DNA of 64,000 nucleotides from contig JAHRBS010000014.1 in NCBI GenBank assembly GCA_024305745.1, forward strand, positions 2,115,501-2,179,500, read 5' to 3'. The notes beneath the pieces are model-generated. The model saw only the letters and a program-made list of their open reading frames with translations, was not told the DNA's origin and ran no database searches. The translations under genes and the position numbers were made by a program. This DNA comes from Polyporus tsugae (Eukaryota > Basidiomycota > Agaricomycetes > Polyporales > Polyporaceae). Below, piece by piece: positions 43,020 to 53,891 of the stretch. Numbering within the stretch: the stretch's first letter is position 1; each line of letters starts with the position of its first letter.

Positions 43020-44512
43020 CTAACAAGACTGAATAAATACCGCCCGGCTTAAATAACCAACGCCGACCACCGCTGTGAGTCGACCCATATCATCTCTCCC
43101 GGGTCGTAAGCAGAGACATCTGACCAAGCGCGCCGTCAGCACGACTACCGAAGACCGAAGGGGATACTTTCGTACCTCTAGTGGCTCGTGGTGCTCGCCG
43201 CTCGCATCCTTTACATCTATTTCTTTCGCGGGAGAATCACAGGATGAGTCGTGACCGGAGGACAGGACGCTATCACGGTCGGACGTGCATGTAACAGATA
43301 CGTGGATCGCGATAGGGTGCGCCGAACAGTCCTCCACGTCGTTAACCGTGATGGGGAGGCTCGGACACGACAAGCTCCGCGGACCGACGTAGTTGGCCTC
43401 GAGCATGGACGGGCGAGGGAGTTCCGGCACAGCGCTCAGGCATATCCGCGCAACGGTGATCGAGAACACCATGCCCTGCATTCAAGGCGAACAGAGTCGG
43501 ATGGACTGCGTCTGTGATGAAGACGGACGAGAAGAACGTACGACTATTGGAGGGAAGATGTAGTGGCAAACGCTGAAGCCAGATGGGCTCACAAACGACG
43601 TCACTGCGAATGACACCGCCGAGATAGTGAGAACCGCGGCCGATTGGATAATCGATTCGGCGACCCGCCATTTGACTGTCCGGAGTCTGGACCCTTCAGG
43701 GCGGTATTCCTGGACACCGCGACGTGAGCTGAGGAGGGGCCTCATCACGAGCGCTGCGAGACTGTCATTACATAGGCGCGGATAGGAGGTTAGCGAATAT
43801 GACGCACCGGTTACGACAACGTTCGCAGTCACAGCGATGACAAAGTATATCTGCATGAAAGTATGGAACTTCGGTAAAGGCGCAAGCTCTCCGAGTACAA
43901 TCGTCGAAAATCCGAGACCTGGGGTGGCTGTTGTAAGTCTAACCTTCAAGGTCGCCGGAGAATAGTTTACACACCGAGTTCTCCAGCGAGCAGAACAAGG
44001 GGAAGCGCGATGACCGACCACGAGCTGTTCCAAATGATGAACGCTCGATATGTCTACGTATGAAGGCTGAGAAGAATCCTCCGATAACCAAGGTAAACAG
44101 ACATGCCATGAATGAATCGCCGATGAACGTCTGCGCGACGTAGATGGTGAACTTGGCAAATCCAAGTCTCTTCGGAAGGTTCCATGTCGCGATCCCGCTG
44201 GCAAGGGTGGGAACATCTGCGCCTCTCGATAGTCCGCTTGCGACCAAAATGTTGAGGTCAATCACCAAGTGCTAAGAAACATTCAGTCGGGAGGGCGCGA
44301 ATGCGGCACAGAAACATGGGACATACCAACATGGCCAGAAGAAACATGGTCGCGCTGGCAGCGATCAGGACCGTATCACGTCTTGATCTCCCTTGGGGTA
44401 GCCTCTTGGACAGGAGCTGCCACAGCATTATCGCATAGAGTGCAAGGAAGGAACCGCATAGAAGGATCTCCACGAAGAGACACCCTAGAGCGAGATGGAC
44501 GGCCGAGCTCAT
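43020..44512 (-). CDS. Seven-transmembrane fungal membrane protein, copy 5
   Basis: ATG at 44512 gives MSSAVHLALGCLFVEILLCG and ATMFLLAMLV; a further short 5' exon is possible. Next exon HLVIDLNILVASGLSRGADV to KFTIYVAQTFIGDSFM. The following intron seems to use a GC donor (GCATGT...TACGTAG, 53 nt), since no GT fits before the conserved TYRAFIIWNSSWSVIALPL. Then GLGFSTIVLGELAPLPKFHT, FVIAVTANVVVTG, WRVAESIIQSAAVLTISAVS, and the last helix GMVFSITVARICLSAV, with a tail open to 43020 (a splice in the tail near 43175 is possible). No other anomaly. It lies head-to-tail behind copy 4. Confidence 0.75.
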
Positions 44513-46465
44513 CCCTGCCACCTGAAGTGACGGTGAATTAGTGTATCTCTCGAAGGCGATCAAGTTTCCGTGACCGATGCATACCTAAGCGGACGACAAC
44601 TAGCCGGCCAGCACTCCTCAGCACTCAGATGAGGTCGAGGGCCCTCTTGTTAGACTACCGCTAGAGGTGAGGTTGAGTTAGGAAGCCAGGAACGGGGCAA
44701 GTACTCGCACATATATCTGGGCATGCTGCATGTTGATGATCCCTCTCATCGCGACCTGTATGCTGTGTGCAGCATTTAGATCATCTTGGCGGGGTGAAGA
44801 AGCAGCCTCCATCGAGATGGCAAGCCTAACTCTTCCACCTGTGAGATCCGACTTCGAGGCGTCAACGCTGCCGTGGCAAGCGTGCGCTAAATAAAACGGG
44901 GCAGTGCGAAATTTCAGCCATGAAATTGTCCTCGCATCATCCGTCAAGGGAATTGCTCACCACAAATGGAAATGGGAATACGGGGCTTCTGAGGAATGAG
45001 CGCGCTGTGTGGTACTGATGCGGTGAAGTCGAGGAAATGTGTGATGGAGTGCCCCACATGGCAATACTTACGTGTGGAAGTTTTCGGTCGGTTCTGCGGC
45101 AGGCCGTCACTGGAACGCCTGAAACGTGGGAGGCCACGTTCCGGAACGTTGAGATGCCGGAAGACTGTCATGCTTGGGCCTCGAGCTTCAAGGTGGAACA
45201 CGGTGTCCTATGCCCAAGCCATCTCAGGGTGTTAACGATGAGACCCCGCGCGGGGCTTCCAAGCCTGGGAAGGTGTTAGATACGTACGCAAGTACAGGCG
45301 ACCGTGAATGCATACCGGGCGTTTCCTTCTCAGGCATACGTACACAGCTCGTCAGCTTCGGCCGCAACCCGGTGACCTAAAGACAGACCTGTCTGAGTAT
45401 AATCTTTTGGAAGCCTGCTCCTTGCTGTTCTTCACAGAATCCTACATCAACACTGGACGCTCGTATTATTTGTGATCCCATATCTGTGCCCCCAGGGCTA
45501 GCGCAACGCTGCTTTTCGGGATCTTGCGCATGAGACTTCCGACCAGCTGCGCACTCGACGATACCAGATAACCGTGAGTTACGGACAATATGAGACCATG
45601 ACGCGATGTAGGACTCACCTCGCAAGCCTCCGTGCCTAAAGTCAGGGGGCAAGGACGATGGCATAGCCCCACATGGCGACAACATTCGAAAGGCAAAAAT
45701 ATCGAGAGGTTCATCATGGAGACCGGCAGACCTGTCAGCACTGGCAGGACGGAGTCAGCGTATAAGGCACTGCATGCGCAGAGGGAGAGGTCCCAGGGTT
45801 TGCCGTGGGCCCTTCAGCGAGTCGGGTCGTGATCCCTCGAATAGAGCATCGCAGAAGACTGTCGAGAACTTGCATGGACACTGCCAGAGGACGCAATTGA
45901 TAGATATGTCGTACCGAGGCCGCGATGATGATGGAAGCTTGAGAAAGACTAGTAGTAGGACGAAGACGCTTCGACTGGGAATCGAACACAGGCGCCGGCC
46001 ACGTGGCTCAAACAGGCGCCTACGCCGTCGCGCTGCCACCGAGCCATCGTGTCCTCGTCCCAGCCTCGACGTCCCGACTTCTCGTCTTCGTAACAGATTG
46101 TGCATACATACATTGTCTCGATGTGTCGACACTCGACCTACCTGCTTGGCTGCTTGAAATTAAATACGAACTCGGGGATCCGGTTTATCCTTTCTGACTA
46201 GCCTTGGGCACTGTACGATGGCCAGAAATCGGACTTCAGGCACCTGGCCGAGTTCTCGGGAGTCAGGACGTCGCCCGATGTACGGCAGCATCTACTACAA
46301 AGACAAAGGTATGCATAACTTGGCAATCGTGTGCGCCGTTTGCATGTCGAACATGAACAGCCCTTGAAAGTGTCTCGTGATGCGCCCGGTGCCGTACGCC
46401 GGTCTCACTCCGAGTCACTGTCGTGGCCCCCGCGATCCTGACGGTCTTGTCTTTCGTCGACAACC
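44513..46465. other. Intergenic stretch containing a tRNA-like element
   Basis: About 1.95 kb. Apart from the tRNA-like fold at 45958-46060, I see no gene. Open frames on both strands lack any family signature. Confidence 0.4.
45958..46060 (-). other. tRNA-like element with A and B boxes (degenerate tRNA or SINE head)
   Basis: On the minus strand an A-box-like TGGCTCGGTGG (46036-46046) is followed 48 nt later by a B-box-like GTTCGATTC (45979-45987), the internal promoter pattern of RNA polymerase III tRNA genes. A 10-bp stem (GGACGAGGAC at 46060-46051 with its partner at 45967-45958, one G-U pair) encloses both. The D-stem and T-stem each have one mismatch, and the acceptor stem next to the T-arm does not pair well. 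The long middle could be an intron or a long variable arm. I cannot assign an anticodon. Confidence 0.3.
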
Positions 46466-47664
46466 ATGGACCAGAAGCTATACAAGGAGACTGTGGTGCG
46501 CCGTGGTCACACGTATCGCTACTACTTCTCTCCACCCGACCCCCAAAAGCCAGTCCTCTTGTTCCTCCACGGCTTCCCCTCAACTTCGTACGACTGGCGC
46601 CGACAAATCACATTCTTCCAGCCTCTTGGATATGGGGTCATCGCGCCCGATCTGCTCGGTGCTGGAGGCACTTCCAAGCCCCTCGACCCGAAGGAGTTTC
46701 GTTTGAACGGGATGGCGGATGACATTGTAGACATCCTCGGCGTGGAGGGCATCAAGAAGATTGTCTGCGTCGGCCATGACTGGTACGTCTGTCGCTAAAT
46801 TGTTTCACCTTCCCCGAGCTGAGTCTGGTCGCTCAGGGGATCCGTACTGGCATCGCGCTTGTGCATGCTATATCCTGAGATCTTTCATGGCTTCATCTGG
46901 TTGGGGCTCGGGTTCATGGAACCTTCCACTGCGCCTTTCGATATGGAGGCAGCGATGGCCTTCGCAAGAGCAAACTGGGGCTGCGACGCGCTTGCTTACT
47001 GGGAGTTCTTCACGCGACCCGACGCGTATGAGATCATTGAGAAGAACGTGAGTGCACAGTACCTTCTTGCGTGATCTCTGGCTGAATCCATGTGAACAGG
47101 TCGACTCGTTCCTCCAGCTACTGTACCCTGAGCACCCAGAGGAGTGGTCGACTTGGATTCTCACTCGTGGCAAGACCGCCGAGTTGATCGAAGGGAACAT
47201 CCAGCTTGGAAAACCGTCGTACTTACCGGAAGAGGTGGGTCTCGAGTCTATGCCGCGTGATGAAGGCTGACAGCGAAAACCTGTAGGAATATCAGGCGCT
47301 CCGCCGGGAGCTTGTCTCGAACGGGATTCAATCAGCTCTGAACTGGTACGACTCCCAAGTTCAAGACGTTCACTTGGAGGATAACATCAGTATGGCTTTG
47401 CGTTCAATGTACCATCGGAACCAAAACTAATGCGCCCTCGCAGACATTCCCGAGGAGAGGAAGAGGGTCGCTTCGCCCTCTCTCGCCTGCCTCGCGCTGC
47501 GAGACCTGGTCAGCGTGCCTACCTTCACCAAAGCGCTCATGACAAAGTACGGGACACAGGTTGATTATGTCGAGGTGGATGCAGCGCATTGGCTGCATCT
47601 CGAGCGTCCGGAGGAGGTCAATGCTGCTATGCTTCAATGGCTGGATAGGTTAGCACTGCGATAA
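46466..47664 (+). CDS. Soluble epoxide hydrolase (alpha/beta hydrolase)
   Basis: Five exons: 46466-46782, 46837-47047, 47100-47234, 47287-47389 and 47444-47664. They sum to 987 nt, an exact frame of 328 residues. All introns are GT-AG. The oxyanion HGFP motif is at residues 35-38; the nucleophile Asp105 is in GHDWGS, which in this family (Asp instead of Ser) points to epoxide hydrolase or haloalkane dehalogenase. The acid Asp276 (ALRDLVS) and His304 (AAHWLHLERP) complete the triad. Cap-domain Tyr in ALNWYDS supports epoxide hydrolase. Such enzymes open epoxides to diols in detoxification or lipid metabolism; the substrate cannot be told. No signal peptide, so probably cytosolic. Intact and unrelated to its neighbours. 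Confidence 0.88.
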
Positions 47665-48020
47665 GAAGCCATCGGCAACGTAAACAAGGCCTGTATTCAA
47701 TACTCGACCGCTTCGCAATGATGACTGCGCATACGCCGCGTAATGTTACGAGCAAAGGACCACCGCGGCGTGTTCCAGCTTCTCCCAAGAATGATTTACC
47801 GTTCGTATCGGTCCGTTCGGAGCGGTGCTCGGTGGACGCCGGCCGCGAAACATCCAAGTCCGACGTTTGACGTCCGATTCACCAACCAGCCACTCGCCAC
47901 TCTTTCCCCAACTACCACCCACCTCGGTGAGTGCAGGTGCATATATGCGAGCATTTTACTCACCATTTGCTTGATGGCTTCCCCAATGCTGTATTCAGCA
48001 GCCGATTCTAGCATCTAGCA
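47665..48020. other. Spacer between epoxide hydrolase and BTB genes
   Basis: About 355 bp; contains the presumed promoter of the BTB gene at 48021. No motif identified. Confidence 0.4.
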
Positions 48021-49382
48021 ATGTCCGACAGCCCCCCGTCGAGGAAGCGCCCTCGCACCGAAGAGCCTGCCGATGCGGACCCACCTGAGCCCACCGGATG
48101 TCTAGATTCGACTACGTTGGTCGAATGACAGGTTTCTGAGGTCCTGGAGCAGGAGGCCGTGAAAGGCGAGTCCCAGGTTGAAGACGAAGACGAAGAAATG
48201 GACGAGGACAGGGTCAGAGACAAGGACTTCTGGTTCGAGGACGGGACGGTCGTCCTTGTGGCCGAAGGCGTCGAGTTCCGGGTTTACCAGGGACCGCTCG
48301 CCGAGCACTCGTCGGTGCTCAGAGACCTGTTCTCTCAAGGGGAGGAGGACACAGAGGAGGACGCAAAGTCGAATGGAGAGTCGAACGCAGATCCAAACGC
48401 CGCCTCGAACGCGGATTTGAAAGCACCCTCGGACGGACACTCAAACGCAAACTCGGACGCAGGCTGTCCGACCATCAGACTCGCTGACTCTGCGAACGAC
48501 CTCCGCCACATCCTCCGGGTGTTCTTGCCAAACCGTCATCCAGAGTACGTCATCGAGCGTGTTCTGTGCGCATACATGCACGTGATCTCACGTACATTTC
48601 GACGATTTCATCACTGCAGGCCGTACTTCTACGAGAGTCCCTCCTTCGACGCTATCTCCGCCTCGATCCGCCTCGGGACCAAGTACCGGATGTCGCGCCT
48701 CGTCCAGCACACGCTCGAATACCTCGAGGACTACTATCCGAGCTCCTTCGACGTCTGGCGGAAACAGACCAAAGGGCCGCCCGGGATGACCGCGAGGCAC
48801 GCCATCGGGGTAGTGAACCTCGCCTGGCTCACCGCCGAAGACACACTGCTCCCCGTCGCGCTGCTCACCTGCTGCGGGCTCGACGAAGCGATCGTCCGAG
48901 GATGCAAGCGTGAGGACGGCACCCGCGAGCAGCTCTCTCTCGAGGACATCGGGCTCTGCTTTAAGGCGAAGGGGAAGCTGGTCGAGGCCGCAGTCGCGAT
49001 GTGCCTGCGTATCTGCTCGTGGAAGATATCCCCCAGGTGCGTCAACGAGATGAAGGCCTTTTCCGAGCTCATCAGGTTCGGGTCGTCGCGCAAGACCAAG
49101 ACGAAGCTTAACGCAAGTGGTAGGGACGGCGGGGATGCGTGTCGCGAGGCGTTGCGCAACGCGACGCTGGACCTTCCTCGCAGGGTCAGCGCGTTGTGCA
49201 GCGACCGCGGCGGTCCGAACTTGCTGCTAAGCTTCGAGAAGTTCTACGGTGACGTCCGAAAGCAAATATGCAAGGAGTGTTGGGCAATGGTGCAGGATCG
49301 CGACCTCGCAGAGAGACAGGAGATGTGGAATCGCTTGCCGGAGCTGCTCGGGATAACTGTGGACGGGTGGGGAAGATCTTGA
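48021..49382 (+). CDS. BTB/POZ domain protein with an Asn-rich insert; possible early stop
   Basis: The family-like start MSDSPPSRKRPRTEEP is at 48021, but an in-frame TGA sits at 48126-48128. The next ATG in frame, 48198, gives MDEDRVRDKDFWFEDG, which would preserve the whole BTB domain, so the gene may still work from that start. Core: VEFRVYQGPLAEHSSVLRDL, CPTIRLADSANDLRHILRV, intron 48545-48619 (75 nt, also open if retained), then SPSFDAISASIRLGTKYRM, HAIGVVNLAWLTAEDTLLPV and GCKREDGTREQLSLEDIGL. It closes with KECWAMVQDRDLAERQEMWN and LPELLGITVDGWG. Between the two halves of the BTB domain is an acidic, Asn/Ser/Asp-rich insert of about 45 residues made of related SNAD or SNAN units, absent from sister copies. 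Confidence 0.75.
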
Positions 49383-49888
49383 GCGGAACGTTTTAGGCGC
49401 TATGCAACAATGCAGAAGTCAGTTCAATTGTACGATACGGCTTTGCAGAGGACACGATAAATCAACGTTTTCATGGTGTTCACCGTAAGCACCCCTCGGA
49501 AGGATATGCCATGCCATAGGTCGAAAAAAGGTCTCTCAGGAGTAGGATTTGCAAACATTCATGAGACTGCAGCTGTACATAGGGTCAATAGGACTTTTTG
49601 GCTGTTAGACGATGGTGGAGGGGACGTGGAGTACACAAACTAAGGTGAACGTGGAGGCTCACCAGCGGTAAGCCGTTCTTCGTGATATCGTACTCACATC
49701 CCCACGCCTATTATTATCATAGAGTCCTGGCTAGTCGCGGAGTTCCGCTTCCGTCCATACTGCGCTCTAGCTACTTACCATGGTACGGGCACTGTCGCGT
49801 TAGTGGGGTTTCGTCCTCGACGCCAACGGACGATGATCCTGTACAAATACAACTTGATTTGACGATCTGATCCCTGGTACATACACGC
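49383..49888. other. Spacer between convergent BTB and acireductone dioxygenase genes
   Basis: About 500 bp, 3' flanks of both genes. Nothing recognised. Confidence 0.4.
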
Positions 49889-50611
49889 TCAAGCTGCGAG
49901 CGAGGCAACGTACTGCTGCCTGGAGGAGTTCATGTCCAACACGGGATCGCGAGGGAGGGCGATCCACTTGGGTGCTTCCTGTGCACGACACAGGCGCAAG
50001 CAACACAATAGTCAGCAGCGATTCCTGTCGGCTATACGAGGTCTAGGAGCTTGCCTTGAACAATCTCATGGCCTTCACAGCATTGTTGCTGTCCAGCGTG
50101 AAGCGATGGTAGATCCCGGCAGGGACGATGATGAGGTCGTTCTGCTCGACCTGTGGGTATAGCATAAATGTCAGCCCTCGTTGTTATCCCCACCACTCGA
50201 GTGAGGTACTCGCGTGAATGCGGATCCAACGCTTGTCATCCTTGCTCCGGACGTCGAAGTAGCCGGCGCCGTCGCGGATGTAGCGGATCTCCTCGTCCTC
50301 GTGGAGGTGTTCCTCGTAGAACGCCTTCAGCCTAGCCTCGTAGGCGTCGCCGAGGCCTTCCTTGGTGACGTTGATCTGTTCGAGACATGATCAGGAATGC
50401 GAGTAGATCACAAAGTCGTCCATATCATACGCACCTCGTCCCGGGCGACATAACCGCGTTCTTTGGCGATAGCGTTGACTGTCTCGAGATTCTGGTTGAC
50501 GAACGCGAGGACGCCAACTTCCTTCAACGCCTCGACGTCGAGATACTCGCTGGTAGAATCATGGCGCGCGGTGGGGTGCTCGTTCGAATCGTCGTGGTAG
50601 TACGCGCGCAT
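49889..50611 (-). CDS. ADI1: Acireductone dioxygenase (methionine salvage)
   Basis: Converts acireductone to 2-keto-4-methylthiobutyrate and formate with Fe2+ in the methionine salvage pathway. Exons 50435-50611, 50214-50375, 50055-50150 and 49889-49978 give 174 residues, near the family's usual 179. Start [10 protein letters not shown] fits the common N-terminus. Metal ligands are His82 and His84 in [11 protein letters not shown], Glu88, and His128 in PAGIYHRFT. The FDVR strand and the motif WIRI before the third exon are also standard. The second and third introns appear to be GC-AG: donors GCGAGT after WIRIH and GCAAGC after AMRLFK; no GT gives the conserved junctions. The enzyme is cytosolic or nuclear in other eukaryotes. 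With the epoxide hydrolase it is one of two plainly conserved metabolic genes in the window. Confidence 0.93.
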
Positions 50612-51112
50612 GCTGCTCCGGGACTGACAGTACGTGTGTGGTCTTGGCCAAGTCGTCCAATGGGAGGATACCCCACTCCTTGTAGTAAGCAGTCGGTAAT
50701 CCCCGACGGTGCGAACCGGAACGAAGATAGACTCTATTAGAGTCTAGAGAGACCAACGTTGGCATAGGTCCCGACCTTATTCCTAGCTAAAGACGACCAG
50801 CTACCAGCTTACCAGTACTAGTAGTGGGAGTGCACACTGCAGAGTCGGTGTTGGCGGTAGTCCAACTTGTGCCATCTAGATCGTCACGGTGAGCATCCAT
50901 GCCCCGTGACGTAACATGATCACAGGCCGGCGGTGTCACAGTCCTCTAAGCGACTCCGAGCTCAGTGACAGCCTTCTCTTGTTGCGCTTGCTCAGTTCTT
51001 CGTACTCCTCCACCAGTTAAAGTCTGGTTATATGCTCTCAAAACTCCTCAATTGATATATTCCCTCGATTAAGCTCCTGAAGCTGCTAGTGACGTGCTTA
51101 CCCTCTCGGGCG
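50612..51112. other. Shared upstream region of acireductone dioxygenase and a BTB gene
   Basis: About 500 bp between divergent starts. The minus-strand frame 50765-50611 upstream of the dioxygenase is open, so an extra 5' exon is possible but not needed. No regulatory motif recognised. Confidence 0.4.
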
Positions 51113-52188
51113 ATGTTCGACTCAGACTACCTCGCTCGTAAACGAGGACGATTCTCTGGCGCGGATGTGGGCAACGGACTCCCCGGCTTGGGCGTTACCG
51201 GAAGGAACAAGGACAAGGGGCTTTGGTACGATGACGGGACTGTCATCCTAGTCGCACAAGGGCTGGAGTTCCGCGTCTACAAGGGTTTACTGGCCGACCA
51301 TTCACCCATCTTCAAGAGCATGTTTTCTGCCCCTCCCTCACCAGACATGATGGAATCCGACTGTCCTGTTTTTCACCTCACGGATTCCTCTGAGGACTTT
51401 CGTCATATCCTTCGTGTATGCGTACGGGATGCGCACACTAGGTATGTTTTCGTCCATCCCCGCGCGCATATACCCATGTCGTTATGCCATACAGTCCCTA
51501 CGTGCACGACCACCCATCTTTTGACGCTATCTCTGCTACTATTCGTCTGGGTCAGAAATACCAGATGTCTCAGCTTGTCGAGCACGCCCTCGGTTATCTC
51601 AAAGAACACTACACAGACGACTTTGACGAGTGGGAGGACACCAACTGCTCGCCGCCGAGCTTCTCCCCAGAGCATGCTATCGGCGTCGTCAACCTCGCCC
51701 GACTCATCGGCGCGGACTCTCTCCTCCCTACTGCTCTCCTCGTGTGCTGTGGGCTCGGCAAGTCCCTGGTCAACGGATTCCAGCGCGCGGACGGCTCCCG
51801 CGAGCACCTCACTCTGGACGACGTCGGTCTATGCTTCGAGGCGCGCAGCACGATCACCCGTGCGGGGGTCGCGACGGCGTTGCGGGTATGCGCGCCGAAG
51901 GTGTCGACGAAGTGCAAGACTCGTAGATGCTGCCGGAAGGCCCTGCGGAGGCTCGCCGCGAACCTGCACCGCTCCTCGAAGGTCTTGTGCGGCCCGGACC
52001 CCTTCGCGTCTCTACCTCAGCTGTACGAGGACGCCGCTGTGTGCTCCGCTTGTGTCGCTATGCTGGAGGAACGGGACCGGAAGGAGCGCTGGCACCTCTG
52101 GAGGCACCTGCCCGCGTGGTTCGGCATTACCGTGAACGGGTGGGGTAAAGAGAAAGAGACGGTGACTCCGAGTGACTCTGGGGTATAA
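51113..52188 (+). CDS. BTB/POZ domain protein (intact)
   Basis: Exons 51113-51441 and 51495-52188 total 1023 nt, an exact frame of 340 residues; intron GTATGT...ACAG of 53 nt. Start MFDSDYLARKRGRFSGAD. Core GLWYDDGTVILVAQGLEFRV, KGLLADHSPIFKSMF, CPVFHLTDSSEDFRHILRVC, PSFDAISATIRLGQKYQMSQ. Extension: HAIGVVNLARLIGADSLLPT, GFQRADGSREHLTLDDVGL, two Cys in CKTRRCC, CSACVAMLEERDRKERWHLW, LPAWFGITVNGWG. No lesion. Together with the 12.1-kb gene it defines the intact form of this BTB architecture: about 340-360 residues, one intron between the two halves of the BTB fold, and a C-terminal alpha-helical extension ending in a GW motif. Biochemical partner unknown. Confidence 0.88.
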
Positions 52189-52913
52189 GAGACATGCCGG
52201 GTGAGTACGACTGCGTTCTTGAACGATGGGATCAAGGGTGACCCTGTGATGCGATTGTAGATTCACCTGCGGTCTCTGCCTTCCCCACCTTCGCCGAAAT
52301 CCCGACGTGCCTAAGTCGGCGTTCCTCTTGGTCTCCTTGCTGCCTTCTGGGCTATCCCGTCGCTTGCTTTAGAGCGCGACGTCTCCCTGCCGACGTAGGT
52401 CCACCCTTCCGTCGATACATGGTGGCACATCATGGGCAACTATACTCCGCGACCTCCGTACCACCAGCACATTGCAATGTCTCCCTTCCGGACTGTGGCA
52501 GGGTCTTCGATGGACTGGTCGAGCTTTCTAGCACCGCTGGGTTCCGCCTTGCGTTCGCACTTCTGTTACCTGCTGTATCTAGTGACTGGTCCCGTCCGTC
52601 TGTAACTGCTAGTTACCGCTTCTGTGGCCTCCTCGATCGCAATTCGATGTCTGATTCCCTCATGCTGCGCGTGCCACGATGCGTTCTCCGCCCGGCGGCA
52701 TTGTGGCTCATCAGAACTTTGTTTCGACGTCCACCGCGAGGCGATGCCTGGGCGGTGTGGCTAGGAAGCGATGCCCCCTACATACAGTACACACAGCCTG
52801 TGGGGGCATCGCACTCGCCCCTCGTCCCTTCTCCGATGTGCGTACGTTCTTCCTCCTATACTCCTGGAGCTGACACAGCCCATTCCATCCTCAGTCATCT
52901 TCCAATCCGTTCC
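52189..52913. other. Intergenic stretch with an 11-bp inverted repeat
   Basis: About 0.7 kb. GCGATGCCCCC at 52768-52778 is repeated in inverse at 52802-52812 (23-bp loop), just before the HET relic. An open plus frame runs from 52419 into the relic, but its first part has no family signature. Confidence 0.5.
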
Positions 52914-53290
52914 ATGTGGGCATTCAACATGGACCGTGCCCAGCTCGAGTGCTGCGAAGGCCCTCGGAGCGTCGCCGAGGGTTACGCCATCCTATCCCAG
53001 GCCCGGGAGGAAGGTGAATCCCTCAACGTCCTGCCCCGTCATTCCGCTGCAAATGCGCGACGGCGGACACTGATCTTCGTGGCGGCGCCTCAGAGAATCA
53101 GGTCCGCCGGCGTTGCTTCCTCGCGCCAACAGAGTGGGCCATCGTGGGCGACGGTACCTCGAGTTGATCGCCTCGGAGAGCTCTGCGTTGTGCTGCGCTC
53201 TCCGAGCCGATCGACTTCATGCACCGTCCCAACTCCCAAATGCGGTAAAGAAAAGGCTTCAAGACTTCGGGGTACAGAGACTGGCTGGTG
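52914..53290 (+). pseudogene. HET-domain relic
   Basis: MWAFNMDRAQLECCEG then EGYAILSQAREEGESLNVL matches the first 40 residues of the HET proteins (MWLLSTDRAEL, GYAILSHTW, EQTF). The following sequence keeps only scattered likeness, and the His-Thr-Trp of the motif has become Gln-Ala-Arg. It is a strongly decayed 5' piece lying about 1 kb upstream of HET copy 3, in the same direction. Confidence 0.55.
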
Positions 53291-53891
53291 AGTGCACCTG
53301 GTTGTGCATTCTTGCTTGGGGAGGGCAATTTTGACCAGAATGAATTGCAGCGATGAGAAGGTCCTGTCGTTACGGGTCGCTGGTGCCGGTGAGCATTCAT
53401 CTCTATGGTTTGTGCTAATAATGCTCTACCTGTATCGTGTCAATGCTAGTCGTTTTCAATGCCAGCGCTATACAAGGGTGGATGCTGATGTGCATGAATC
53501 TCAAGGGATACGTACAGGTGTGTTTTTGACAATCGCCACCGTAACTCCGAAGCATGTTGCACATCACAACGAGTGTGCAGCATCATGGCCTCAAGAATCA
53601 CTTTGCGAGATGTGTTACCTGTATCACGGTGCGACGTCGCATGCTATTCACCTTCGGACTCATACGAGGTGCGTTCCCACACGAGGTGGTACCGGCTGAC
53701 TGAATTCTAAAATTGAGATCAGTCGTCAATGCCTCGAGCCGATCGCACAATCCCTCGTCCTAGAAACTGTTCTCTTCTTCCCTCCACCCAACGACGCGCC
53801 TCCAACGGGGTCTTCTCCACTCCTCCTACACCCTTCCGTGGGACACATCCATACTACCGTCATATCACTCAGTACGTTCAGGTGATAATTC
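53291..53891. other. Spacer between HET relic and HET copy 3
   Basis: About 600 bp, no gene recognised; includes the likely promoter of HET copy 3. Confidence 0.4.
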
